From NCBI GenBank assembly GCA_002433675.1, contig DJIP01000352.1:1377-10584 (forward strand): a stretch of 9,208 nucleotides of DNA. Direction: 5' to 3'. The notes beneath the pieces were generated by a model that was not told the DNA's origin, ran no database searches, and saw only the letters and a list, made by a program, of their open reading frames with translations. This document shows, one piece after another, positions 1-5,411 of the stretch; the first letter of the stretch is position 1; the number at the start of each line of letters is the position of its first letter. Source of the DNA: Halomonas halophila. GTDB lineage: Bacteria; Pseudomonadota; Gammaproteobacteria; Pseudomonadales; Halomonadaceae. Both the position numbers and the translations under genes were made by a program.

Positions 1-291
1 TCGAGCTGGGCGCGTGCGCCCATCGACGGCATCCTGAGGCCCAAGGTGCGCCTGGGGGCCCGGGTCGCCAAGGGGCAGGTGCTGGGCAAGGTCGCCGATC
101 CCTTCGGCGAGACCGAAGGCGAGATCCTGTCCATGGCCGATGGCATCGTCATCGGCATGAGCCGGCTGCCCCTGGCCAACGAAGGCGAGGCGTTGTTCCA
201 TATCGCCCGCTTTGACGCCATCGAAGAAGCCGAAAGCGCCATCGAGACCTTCCATTCAAGCCTGGAGCCGCCGCCCGATTCGCTCTACTAG
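1..291 (+). CDS. Succinylglutamate desuccinylase/aspartoacylase-family protein, C-terminal part (5' truncated by window edge)
   Basis: The reading frame is open from base 1 and ends at a TAG codon at 289-291, giving the last 96 residues of a longer protein. The visible part contains a compact beta-rich domain, with PIDGILRPKVRLGARVAKGQ (residues about 7-26) followed by GEILSMADGIVIGMSRLPLANEGEALFHIA. This is the biotinyl-lipoyl-like C-terminal barrel typical of the AstE/AspA zinc carboxypeptidase superfamily, where the repeated G-x-V and 'P-L-x-x-x-G-x-A-L-F-x-I' pattern is common. Members remove acyl groups from N-acyl amino acids or related amides. The zinc-binding catalytic half lies upstream of the window, so the substrate cannot be inferred. 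The tail of about 25 residues after the barrel is acidic and probably not structured. A terminator lies 186 bp downstream. Family assignment is good; specific function is unknown. Confidence 0.72.
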   Translation, partial: SSWARAPIDGILRPKVRLGARVAKGQVLGKVADPFGETEGEILSMADGIVIGMSRLPLANEGEALFHIARFDAIEEAESAIETFHSSLEPPPDSLY

Positions 292-476
292 GCCTCAAGG
301 CGTGAAGCGGTTCACCCAGGAGCCAAGGTTGCACATACGGGTGAACGCTCGCTGACCTGGAGGCGTGTGGGTAGCGGTAGGGGGCGCGGTAGAGCTAGAG
401 GAAGCGGCAGGGGTAGCGAGACAGATGGCCAGAGGGCTTGATGAGGATCGAGACCCTAACCCCGGGCCCGAAACAG

Positions 477-511
477 AACGGCCGAGCAGATCGCCGGCCG
501 TTGTCTTTTTT
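477..511 (+). terminator. Intrinsic terminator, probably bidirectional
   Basis: A perfect 8-bp stem, AACGGCCG (477-484) with CGGCCGTT (495-502), encloses a 10-nt loop. It is followed on the + strand by the T-rich tract TCTTTTTT (504-511). It would end transcription of the hydrolase gene that stops at 291. The same hairpin lies 46 bp past the dusA stop codon on the other strand, where it is followed only by CTGTTTCG, so it may also work for dusA, less efficiently. Confidence 0.82.
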
Positions 512-556
512 GCAGGGCAGGTTTGCCCGTGCAGCGGAGTGTGGTGCAGCCATTTG

Positions 557-1558
557 TCAGACGGTGGCGGGCTCCGGCACCAGGCCCAGGGCGTCGTCGA
601 ACACCGCCAGGCCCGCGCCGTCGCGATGAGCGTTCTCCGACAGATGGCGACGGAAGCGGCGCCCGCCGGGACAGCCCTGAAACAGGCCGAGCAGATGGCG
701 GGTGATGTGGTTGAGCTTGGCCCCTTCTTCCAGGCGACGCTGGATGTAGGGGCGTAGCGCCATGGCAGCGGCGTGGCGACTCTCAGCCGGCCCCGGCTCG
801 CCGTAGATCGCGCGGTCCACCTGGGCCAGCAGCCAGGGATTCTGGTAGGCCTCGCGACCCACCATCACGCTGTCGACGTGATCAAGCTGCGTCTGGCACT
901 CCTCGAGGCTCTTGATGCCGCCGTTGATTCCGATATGCAGATCGGGGCGACTGGTCTTCAAGCGATGCACCCGAGGATAGTTCAGCGGCGGCACGTCGCG
1001 GTTTTCCTTGGGGGAAAGCCCCTGCAGCCAGGCCTTTCGCGCGTGCACGATAAACACCTCGCAGCCGGCGTCGGCCACCTGGGTGATAAAGCGCTCGAGA
1101 TCGGCGTCCTCGTCCTGATCGTCGATCCCGATGCGGCACTTCACCGTCACTGGAATCGACACCGCCTCGCGCATCGTCGCCACCGCCAGCGCCACCTTGT
1201 CCGGATGCCCCATCAGGCAGGCCCCGATCAGGTTGTTCTGGACCCTGTCGCTGGGACAACCCACGTTGAGATTGACCTCGTCGTAGCCCCATTCCTCGGC
1301 GATCGCCGCGCACTCGGCGAGTTCCCCCGGATCGCTGCCCCCCAGCTGCAACGCCAGTGGATGCTCCACCTCGTCGTAGCCGAGGAAGCGCTCGCGCGGA
1401 CGCCCGTGAAGGATCGCACCAGTGGTCACCATCTCGGTGTACAAGAGCGTCCGGCGCGTCAGGGTGCGTGCGAACACGCGGTAGTCGCGGGTAGTCCAGT
1501 CCATCATCGGCGCCACGGAAAAGCGGCGGGCCAGGGCCAGGGGATCTCGGTCAGTCAT
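557..1558 (-). CDS. dusA: tRNA-dihydrouridine(20/20a) synthase DusA
   Basis: This encodes 333 residues, the usual DusA length. DusA is an FMN enzyme that uses NADPH to reduce uridine to dihydrouridine at positions 20 and 20a of the tRNA D-loop. Visible signatures are VAPMMDWTTRDYR near the N-terminus (residues 15-27), LQLGGSDP (FMN-binding barrel), NLNVGCPSDRVQ with the catalytic Cys101, VTVKCRIGID (Lys140), FIVHARKAWLQGLSPKENR (169-187), GINGGI (phosphate binding, 210-215) and VMVGREAYQNPW (231-242). The start ATG at 1558 gives MTDRDPLALARRFSVAPMMD. An in-frame ATG two codons upstream (1564) is also possible, since neither has a strong Shine-Dalgarno sequence. It is monocistronic here and converges on the hydrolase gene. 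Its first 18 or so codons plus the leader are duplicated at 1821-1936, which marks this gene as the site of an old insertion. Confidence 0.95.
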   Translation of the reverse strand: MTDRDPLALARRFSVAPMMDWTTRDYRVFARTLTRRTLLYTEMVTTGAILHGRPRERFLGYDEVEHPLALQLGGSDPGELAECAAIAEEWGYDEVNLNVGCPSDRVQNNLIGACLMGHPDKVALAVATMREAVSIPVTVKCRIGIDDQDEDADLERFITQVADAGCEVFIVHARKAWLQGLSPKENRDVPPLNYPRVHRLKTSRPDLHIGINGGIKSLEECQTQLDHVDSVMVGREAYQNPWLLAQVDRAIYGEPGPAESRHAAAMALRPYIQRRLEEGAKLNHITRHLLGLFQGCPGGRRFRRHLSENAHRDGAGLAVFDDALGLVPEPATV

Positions 1559-1617
1559 CGGCATCAAGAGGTCGGGCAGGAGAGGGCGCGTAGTGTACCA
1601 GCCCCAAGGGGGCGTTT
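1503..1617. repeat. Direct repeat copy 1: dusA 5' end plus leader (functional copy)
   Basis: This 115-bp segment spans the first ~18 codons of intact dusA and about 60 bp upstream. It aligns without large gaps to 1821-1936, with about six substitutions and one extra G in the second copy (roughly 94% identity). Five of the substitutions lie in the coding part and one in the leader. Homology ends inside the codons for VAPMM on the dusA side and just past the GGGGGCGTTT run on the other side. The offset between copies is 318 bp. It is interpreted as one flank of an integration scar. Confidence 0.9.
1591..1612 (-). promoter_or_regulatory. Possible dusA -10 element and small palindrome
   Basis: Read on the - strand, TACACT (1597-1592) resembles a sigma-70 -10 box. 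It would put a start of transcription about 27 nt ahead of the dusA ATG. Immediately upstream lies the short palindrome CCCCCTTGGGG (1612-1602). No convincing -35 box is present, so the assignment is tentative. The same -10-like sequence and palindrome are preserved in the second repeat copy, which could therefore still initiate transcription leftwards. Confidence 0.3.
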
Positions 1618-1759
1618 TCATTGTTGGTGTGGTGACGGTGCGGCGGGTACGAGCCGGAGCAGAGGTGCTTCGCAGTCTGCCCCTGGCCTTGCGTTCTACC
1701 GCCAAATTGGAGCAGCGAGGAAAACTTTGCAGATGGAGGTCCGTGCCACTTTTTCTTGC

Positions 1760-1778
1760 TGGTACATTTTTGGTACAC
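1760..1778. repeat. Paired TGGTACA motifs, 11-bp period
   Basis: TGGTACA occurs at 1760-1766 and again at 1771-1777, an exact 11-bp step (one helical turn) across a T-rich spacer. The inverted form TGTACCA occurs in each dusA repeat copy at 1594-1600 and 1912-1918. Short repeats spaced by a helical turn next to a recombination site are what arm-type binding sites of tyrosine integrases look like, but that role is only an inference here. Confidence 0.45.
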
Positions 1779-1807
1779 GACCCCGGGCAAGCCCGTGATT
1801 GTGGGCT

Positions 1808-1876
1808 TTATCTCCGACCGATCGTCGGCGCCACGGAAAAGCGGAGGGCCTGGGCCGGAGGATCTCGGTCAGTCAT
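1808..1876 (-). pseudogene. dusA 5' fragment (22 codons), remnant at the distal repeat
   Basis: Read on the - strand, an ATG at 1876 opens MTDRDPPAQALRFSVAPTIG, then RR and a TAA stop at 1808-1810. The first 17 residues match intact DusA at 14 positions (differences at 7, 9 and 11). After VAP the sequence departs completely from dusA. It is the severed or replaced N-terminus of dusA left outside the insertion point and cannot encode a working enzyme. Its leader, including the -10-like TACACT, is preserved. Confidence 0.8.
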
Positions 1877-1936
1877 CGGCATCAAGAGGTCGGGTAGGAG
1901 AGGGCGCGTAGTGTACCAGCCCCAAGGGGGGCGTTT
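1821..1936. repeat. Direct repeat copy 2: dusA 5' end plus leader (distal copy)
   Basis: This is the partner of 1503-1617, 116 bp long because of one additional G in the G-run at 1926-1931. It carries the dusA start codon region and leader but no dusA body. The two copies flank 203 bp of unrelated sequence. The break in homology at GCGCCGA(T/C)GAT, within the dusA VAPMM codons, is where element-genome crossovers in dusA would be expected. Confidence 0.9.
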
Positions 1937-1979
1937 AGGTCATTGGGAGAAGGCAGTGGTACGCCGAGCAAAAAATTTG

Positions 1980-2008
1980 TCAAGGTGTTAGCTATGGTTA
2001 ACACTTGA
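1980..2008. promoter_or_regulatory. Inverted repeat, likely operator of the toxin-antitoxin operon
   Basis: The arms TCAAGGTGTTA (1980-1990) and TAACACTTGA (1999-2008) are complementary apart from one extra G and are separated by 8 bp. They end 4 bp before the first toxin ATG. HigA-type antitoxins repress their own operon by binding such palindromes, so this is the expected operator. A TTGTCA hexamer at 1977-1982 could serve as a -35 box, but no good -10 follows at normal spacing. Confidence 0.6.
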
Positions 2009-2012
2009 TGGT

Positions 2013-2315
2013 ATGAATATGATCCGCGAGACGCAGACCTATGCTGCCTGGTTCGCCAAGATGCGAGATCCCAGGGCCAAGGCCAGGATACTGGCTCGGC
2101 TACGGCGCGTTGAACTGGGTAACGTCGGTGACTGTGAGGCTGTCGGTGAGGGGATCTCGGAACTGAGGATCCATTACGGGCCTGGTTACCGAGTGTATTT
2201 CGTTCAGAAGGGGCACGAACTGATCATTTTGCTGGTAGGCGGCGACAAGTCCAGTCAGGCCAGAGATATCGAACTCGCCAAGCGATTGGCGAGGGAGCTG
2301 ACGGAGGCACCATGA
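2013..2315 (+). CDS. Type II toxin, RelE/ParE superfamily (HigB / addiction-module killer type)
   Basis: This encodes a 100-residue basic protein with the fold pattern of small RelE/HigB-like mRNA interferases. It has two N-terminal helices rich in Arg (residues 5-33), then the beta-strands SELRIHYGPGYRVYFVQKG (49-67) and LIILLVGGDKSSQARDIELAKRLA (70-94). The RIHYGPGYRVYF and GGDKSSQ..DI..A motifs are characteristic of the 'putative addiction module killer' (Gp49-like) subfamily, whose members cleave mRNA on the ribosome. The start may be ATG 2013 or the in-frame ATG at 2019 (MIRETQ), which is closer to the usual length of relatives; neither has a strong ribosome site. It precedes its antitoxin, the inverted gene order typical of HigBA, and overlaps it by 4 bases (ATGA). 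It lies just outside the dusA duplication. Confidence 0.88.
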   Translation: MNMIRETQTYAAWFAKMRDPRAKARILARLRRVELGNVGDCEAVGEGISELRIHYGPGYRVYFVQKGHELIILLVGGDKSSQARDIELAKRLARELTEAP

Positions 2316-2593
2316 GCACACTTCAGAAGTGGGATGTCGTTGACCATCTGCAGACGGAAGAAGACATGGCCTTGTATCTTGAGGCTTGCCTTGAAGAAGG
2401 AGATCCCGCACTCGTCGTGGCGGCGCTTGGCGATATCGCTCGAGCGCGAGGCATGACGCAACTGGCGCGCGATACCGGCCTGACCCGCGAAGGGCTTTAC
2501 AAGGCGCTTTCGGCCGATGGGAACCCAAGTTTTGCGACAGTCATGAAGGTCATGAAAGCCCTTGGCTTCACGCTGCGAGCCGACGCTCCCTGA
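2312..2593 (+). CDS. Type II antitoxin, HigA-family HTH protein
   Basis: This encodes 93 residues ending in an Xre/Cro-type helix-turn-helix: residues 35-87 contain GDIARARGMTQLARDTGLTR, followed by EGLYKALSADGNPSFATVMKVMKALG. The TQLARDTGLTREGLYKAL core is the 'addiction module antidote' signature. The N-terminal section, with YLEACLEEGDPALVVAALGDIARA, is the usual dimer/toxin-contact half. It neutralises the preceding toxin and should repress the operon through the palindrome at 1980-2008. The ATG overlaps the toxin stop as ATGA, and a GGAGG ribosome site (2303-2307) lies inside the toxin's last codons, implying coupled translation. The length is normal for the family. Confidence 0.9.
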   Translation: MSTLQKWDVVDHLQTEEDMALYLEACLEEGDPALVVAALGDIARARGMTQLARDTGLTREGLYKALSADGNPSFATVMKVMKALGFTLRADAP

Positions 2594-2666
2594 CGCTTTC
2601 TGCGAGTCAGACAAGCTATCGTCTTTTCCAAGCGCTGCCCCCCGGTGCTTGTGCTGCGGCTTTCAG

Positions 2667-2699
2667 GGCCTGAGGGCTGGAGAATCCAGCGCCCAGGCC
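2667..2699 (+). terminator. Long hairpin downstream of the toxin-antitoxin operon
   Basis: A 15-position stem (2667-2681 with 2685-2699, 13 pairs, two internal mismatches) closes on a GAA triloop. It lies 74 bp after the antitoxin stop. The following GTCTGGTTTCATT is only weakly T-rich, so termination would be inefficient; an extragenic palindromic element is the alternative. The rest of 2594-2854 shows no gene. Confidence 0.45.
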
Positions 2700-2854
2700 G
2701 TCTGGTTTCATTGGTTGGCTCGGTTAGTGCCTACCACCGGTCGTAGTCGCTTCTCTGTCCCATGTATTGCCTTTGCACAGCCCCGTGCTTCGCCCTTGCT
2801 TCGCTCCTTGTTTCATTGCCCCGGGCGGCACCGGGTTCAAGCACTTTTTCGTTC

Positions 2855-4069
2855 TTACTGCTCCAGCGTCTCCAGTATCCGCCAGGCGGCTTCGACGCGC
2901 TCGCCGTTGGGGTAGCGCTTGTTGGCGAGGATGACGATGCCCTGCTGGCGCGCCGGCATAAAGGCGGCGTAGGCGCCGAAGCCGCCGGTGGAGCCGGTCT
3001 TGTGGTACCAGCGCTGTGGCTGTGGCTCGCCTGACGGCTCGAGCATGGTGACGGGCTGGGGCTCCAGCGCCATCTCTGCGGTGGTGCCGTTTTGCAGCGT
3101 ATCGAGGGTCGTCGGCAGGGCGTAGCTTTCCCAGCCGAGTCCCTGCTGCATCTCGCCGACGGCGGCGTAGCCCTGGTGGGTGGCCAGCAGGGCTTGCGCC
3201 ATGCGCTGGTCGTCCTGATTGCCTTCGTTGCCCTGATGGGCGTCGATGTTGGCCTGAACGAAGCGTGCCATGTCCCGTGCCGTGGTCTTGATGCCGTAGG
3301 CCTGGGCGTCCAGCGGGCCGGGGTTGACGCGCACCGGCTGGTCGTCGCCGTTGTAGCCCTGGGCGTAGCGGCTGGCCTGGTCGTCGGGCACCGCAAGCCA
3401 GGTGGCGTCGAGGCCAAGCGTGGGCAGCACGCTGTCCTGCATCAGCTCAGCAAAGCTCACGCCTTCACTTTGGGCCGCGAGCAGGCCGAACAGGCCGATG
3501 CTGGGGTTCGAGTAAAGTCGCTTGGTGCCGGCGGCAAAGTCCGGCTGCCAATTCAAGAAGTAGTCATGGATGTTGGCGTCGTCGACGCCTGCGGGAAACT
3601 GCAGCGGGAAGCCTCCGGCGGTGTAGGTGGCAAGCTCTAGCATGCTGACTTCGCCGACCGGTCGACCCTCGAAGTCGGGCTCGATGCTGGCCGCGCTGTC
3701 GCTCAGGGAAAAGGCTCCGCCTTGCTGGACCCAGGCGCCCAGCGCCGCGGTGAAGGTCTTGCTGACCGAGCCGATCTCGAACAGGGTGTCGTCGTTCACG
3801 GCGGCGTCGGTCGAGGACTCCCTGCTGGCGACGCCGTAGTGGCTCAGGCAGATGTTGCCGTGGTCGACCAGTGCCACCGACACGCCTGGGATGCCGTGGT
3901 GATCCATCAGTGCCTCGATCTGCTGGTCCATGGTCGGGTTTTCGCAGGATCGGCTACTCTGCTGCTCGACGGTAGTCCGGTCGGCGTCTTTTGGCGCGGA
4001 GGCCGCCTGAGCGGAGGTGCTCCCCACGGCGAGGACGAGGGGCAGAAGATGAACGGGGCGAACGGGCAT
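2855..4069 (-). CDS. ampC: Class C beta-lactamase (AmpC family)
   Basis: This encodes 404 residues, slightly long for AmpC (about 380). It is a periplasmic serine hydrolase that acylates beta-lactam antibiotics, preferentially cephalosporins. The N-terminus MPVRPVHLLPLVLAVGSTSAQA is a plausible Sec signal peptide with cleavage after about residue 22. All three active-site motifs are present: SVSK at 101-104 (in EIGSVSKTFTAAL, nucleophile Ser101), YSN at 186-188 and KTG at 357-359 (in HKTGSTGGFGAYAAF). A low-complexity linker of about 25 residues follows the signal. The spacing of motifs and the SVSKTF context favour class C over a general esterase or DD-peptidase of the same superfamily, but relatives with weak lactamase activity cannot be excluded. 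No ampR regulator is adjacent, so expression is probably constitutive or controlled elsewhere. The ribosome site is weak. Confidence 0.88.
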   Translation of the reverse strand: MPVRPVHLLPLVLAVGSTSAQAASAPKDADRTTVEQQSSRSCENPTMDQQIEALMDHHGIPGVSVALVDHGNICLSHYGVASRESSTDAAVNDDTLFEIGSVSKTFTAALGAWVQQGGAFSLSDSAASIEPDFEGRPVGEVSMLELATYTAGGFPLQFPAGVDDANIHDYFLNWQPDFAAGTKRLYSNPSIGLFGLLAAQSEGVSFAELMQDSVLPTLGLDATWLAVPDDQASRYAQGYNGDDQPVRVNPGPLDAQAYGIKTTARDMARFVQANIDAHQGNEGNQDDQRMAQALLATHQGYAAVGEMQQGLGWESYALPTTLDTLQNGTTAEMALEPQPVTMLEPSGEPQPQRWYHKTGSTGGFGAYAAFMPARQQGIVILANKRYPNGERVEAAWRILETLEQ

Positions 4070-4248
4070 GAGCGGTGATTCCGTCGGGTGGGGGTGTTGC
4101 CCGAGGCCGTGGGGCCACGGGGCAGGCGGACAGGCACAGGACGGCGTGCCTTGCAGGCTCGCCGAGTCTGCTGTGCCGGCACAATCATCGCCTGAACCCG
4201 GCGGCGAGTCACCCGTGGGATGAGGGGCGATCGTGCGGCTCTCACCTC

Positions 4249-4312
4249 ATTTCATCTCGCTCTACCTTCACCGATTGACACATTCACCGATCGCCACCTT
4301 CACCCTGGTGGC
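4249..4312. repeat. Degenerate tandem repeat with 16-bp period
   Basis: TTCACCGAT occurs at 4267-4275 and 4283-4291, TTCACC at 4299-4304, and a weaker TTCATC at 4251-4256, all exactly 16 bp apart. The units are 4265-4280, 4281-4296 and 4297-4312, with a diverged unit at 4249-4264. The repeat sits between the beta-lactamase promoter side and the 3' end of the glutathione transferase. The rest of 4070-4327 shows no gene. Confidence 0.6.
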
Positions 4313-4313
4313 G
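4292..4313 (-). terminator. Weak hairpin after the glutathione transferase gene
   Basis: CGCCACC (4292-4298) pairs with GGTGGCG (4307-4313) around an 8-nt loop, 15 bp beyond the stop codon of the leftward glutathione transferase gene. There is no T tract on either side, so it may only pause polymerase or protect the 3' end. It overlaps the last unit of the 16-bp repeat. Confidence 0.35.
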
Positions 4314-4327
4314 CCTTCTAGAATGCC

Positions 4328-5026
4328 TCAGGCCAGCACCTTGAGGCCTCGTTGTACGGCGGGGCGCTCGAGAAACGCCTGAAGGGTGCGGTCGACGTGG
4401 GGGAAGTTGGCAAACTCGACCAGATCCCCGGCGTCGTAGCGGTAGACCAGGTTACGTACCCAGGGAAGGATGGCGATATCCACCACCGAGTAGTCCTCAC
4501 CCATGATCCACTCGCGCTGCTCCAGGCGCTTGTCCAGCACGCCCAGCAAGCGTTTGGCTTCATCCACGTAGCGCTGAAGAGGGCGCTTGTCCTCGAGTTC
4601 CTTGCCGGCGAAGAAGTGGAAGTAGCCGATCTGGCCGAACATCGGCCCTACGCCGCCGACCTGGAACATCAGCCATTGCAGGGCCTGGTAGTACGCCTGG
4701 GGCGTCTGGGGCACCAACTGGCCGGTCTTGTCGGCCAGGTACAGCAGAATCGTGCCTGACTCGAACAGCCCGATCGGCTGGCCTTCGGGGCCGTCCGGGT
4801 CGAGGATCGCGGGAATCTTGTTGTTGGGACTGAGCGAGAGAAACTCGGGGGAGTGCTGGTCCCTGGTGTCGAAGTTGACCCGGTGCGCTTCGTAGTCCAG
4901 CCCGACCTCCTCCAGCATGATCGAGACCTTGACCCCATTGGGCGTCGGCAGCGAGTAAAGCTGCAGGCGCTCGGGGTGTGCCGCCGGCCACTTGGCGGTG
5001 ATGGGGAAGCGGGATAGGTCGGTCAT
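4328..5026 (-). CDS. yfcG: Glutathione S-transferase, YfcG-like (nu-class, disulfide-bond oxidoreductase type)
   Basis: This encodes 232 cytosolic residues. The thioredoxin-like N-terminal domain (about 20-103) has LYSLPTPNGVKVSIMLEEVGLDY, where the T-P-N triad replaces the usual catalytic Tyr/Ser/Cys, as in E. coli YfcG. It also has FLSLSPNNKIPAILDPDGPEG (cis-Pro loop) and LFESGTILLYLADKTG, the Glu-Ser pair that binds the glutathione glutamyl group. The helical C-terminal domain (about 110-232) carries LQWLMFQVGGVGPMFGQIGYF and GEDYSVVDIAILPWV, the N-capping Asp motif. YfcG binds two glutathiones or GSSG and acts as a disulfide reductase rather than a classical conjugating transferase, so the same is likely here. 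The ATG at 5026 is preceded by AAGGA at a usable spacing. The frame stays open far upstream, but codons there look non-coding. It appears to be a single-gene unit. Confidence 0.9.
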   Translation of the reverse strand: MTDLSRFPITAKWPAAHPERLQLYSLPTPNGVKVSIMLEEVGLDYEAHRVNFDTRDQHSPEFLSLSPNNKIPAILDPDGPEGQPIGLFESGTILLYLADKTGQLVPQTPQAYYQALQWLMFQVGGVGPMFGQIGYFHFFAGKELEDKRPLQRYVDEAKRLLGVLDKRLEQREWIMGEDYSVVDIAILPWVRNLVYRYDAGDLVEFANFPHVDRTLQAFLERPAVQRGLKVLA

Positions 5027-5411
5027 GGGAGCATTCCTTGTTCGTGATATCGAAAGGTTTTCCGTTTGAGCCACCCTGTGCGCGTCGTCATACGGGAGGC
5101 CGTTACGACCAGGGGCTGGGGTGACTGGCCGGCGGGTAGGCCGCAACTGCGCATAGGCAAGCGCGAGAAACCTCCGTCGGCCAACGTCTGGATGGTAGCA
5201 CCGGGAGACAGCGCCGAGCGTCGACAGGCGCAGAAAGGCGTAGCTCTGGTGCATTTGACGCTGCCGTCCAAGCAGCTTCGGGCGGCTAGTCAGCAGGTCC
5301 GGGCGCCTATCAGTTGCTCTGGGCACCTGCCCGTGGGGTCTGCCCCGGGCTGACTTATGCCCTGGGTCTTGTACGAAGAGCCACCGAGCGCAGGCACTCT
5401 TCCTACAAGCC
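5027..5411. other. Intergenic region between the glutathione transferase gene and lysR
   Basis: This 385-bp stretch has no convincing gene. Adjacent to lysR it holds a strong imperfect hairpin (5368-5409) and a second bulged GC-rich stem (GCCCG at 5329-5333 with CGGGC at 5346-5350). The part nearest the glutathione transferase (about 5027-5100) should contain its promoter, but no clear -35/-10 pair is evident. Continuing open frames in this area are best explained by high GC content. Confidence 0.6.
5368..5409 (-). terminator. Hairpin abutting the lysR stop codon; terminator or REP-like palindrome
   Basis: CTTGTACGAAGAG (5368-5380) pairs with CTCTTCCTACAAG (5397-5409) at 12 of 13 positions around a 16-nt loop. 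It begins 2 nt past the lysR stop on the - strand. There is no T tract, but the CTTGTAGGA arm read on the - strand resembles the start of the dispersed extragenic palindromes common in Pseudomonas- and Halomonas-like genomes. It could end or stabilise the lysR transcript. Confidence 0.55.

Larger units (their letters stand above)
1559..2012. other. Gene-free region between dusA and the toxin-antitoxin genes
   Basis: No convincing gene is visible in these 454 bases. They hold the leader of dusA (to 1617), about 200 bp of DNA unrelated to the repeats (1618-1820), the second copy of the dusA 5' end (1821-1936) and the toxin-antitoxin promoter region (to 2012). The 200-bp segment is less GC-biased in places (T-rich run around 1750-1772) and contains paired TGGTACA motifs. 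Open frames crossing this area have no start-site support and run through the repeats, so I treat them as chance. Confidence 0.7.

Noticed and set aside
365..757. 130-codon + strand frame after the hydrolase gene
   Set aside because: It crosses the intrinsic terminator and runs antisense into dusA; no ribosome site or domain.
773..1798. Long + strand open frame opposite dusA
   Set aside because: It is antisense to a well-supported gene, has a composition rich in His/Arg/Ala typical of a GC-rich shadow frame, and has no recognisable domain.
1593..1991. 132-codon + strand frame through the dusA scar
   Set aside because: It spans both repeat copies and the spacer, has no ribosome site and its translation is basic and without motifs.
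2820..2849. CCCGG/CCGGG stem with a downstream T run as a terminator
   Set aside because: The stem is only 5 bp, the T run is 10 nt away and points along the + strand, where no gene ends nearby other than the antitoxin already followed by a better hairpin.
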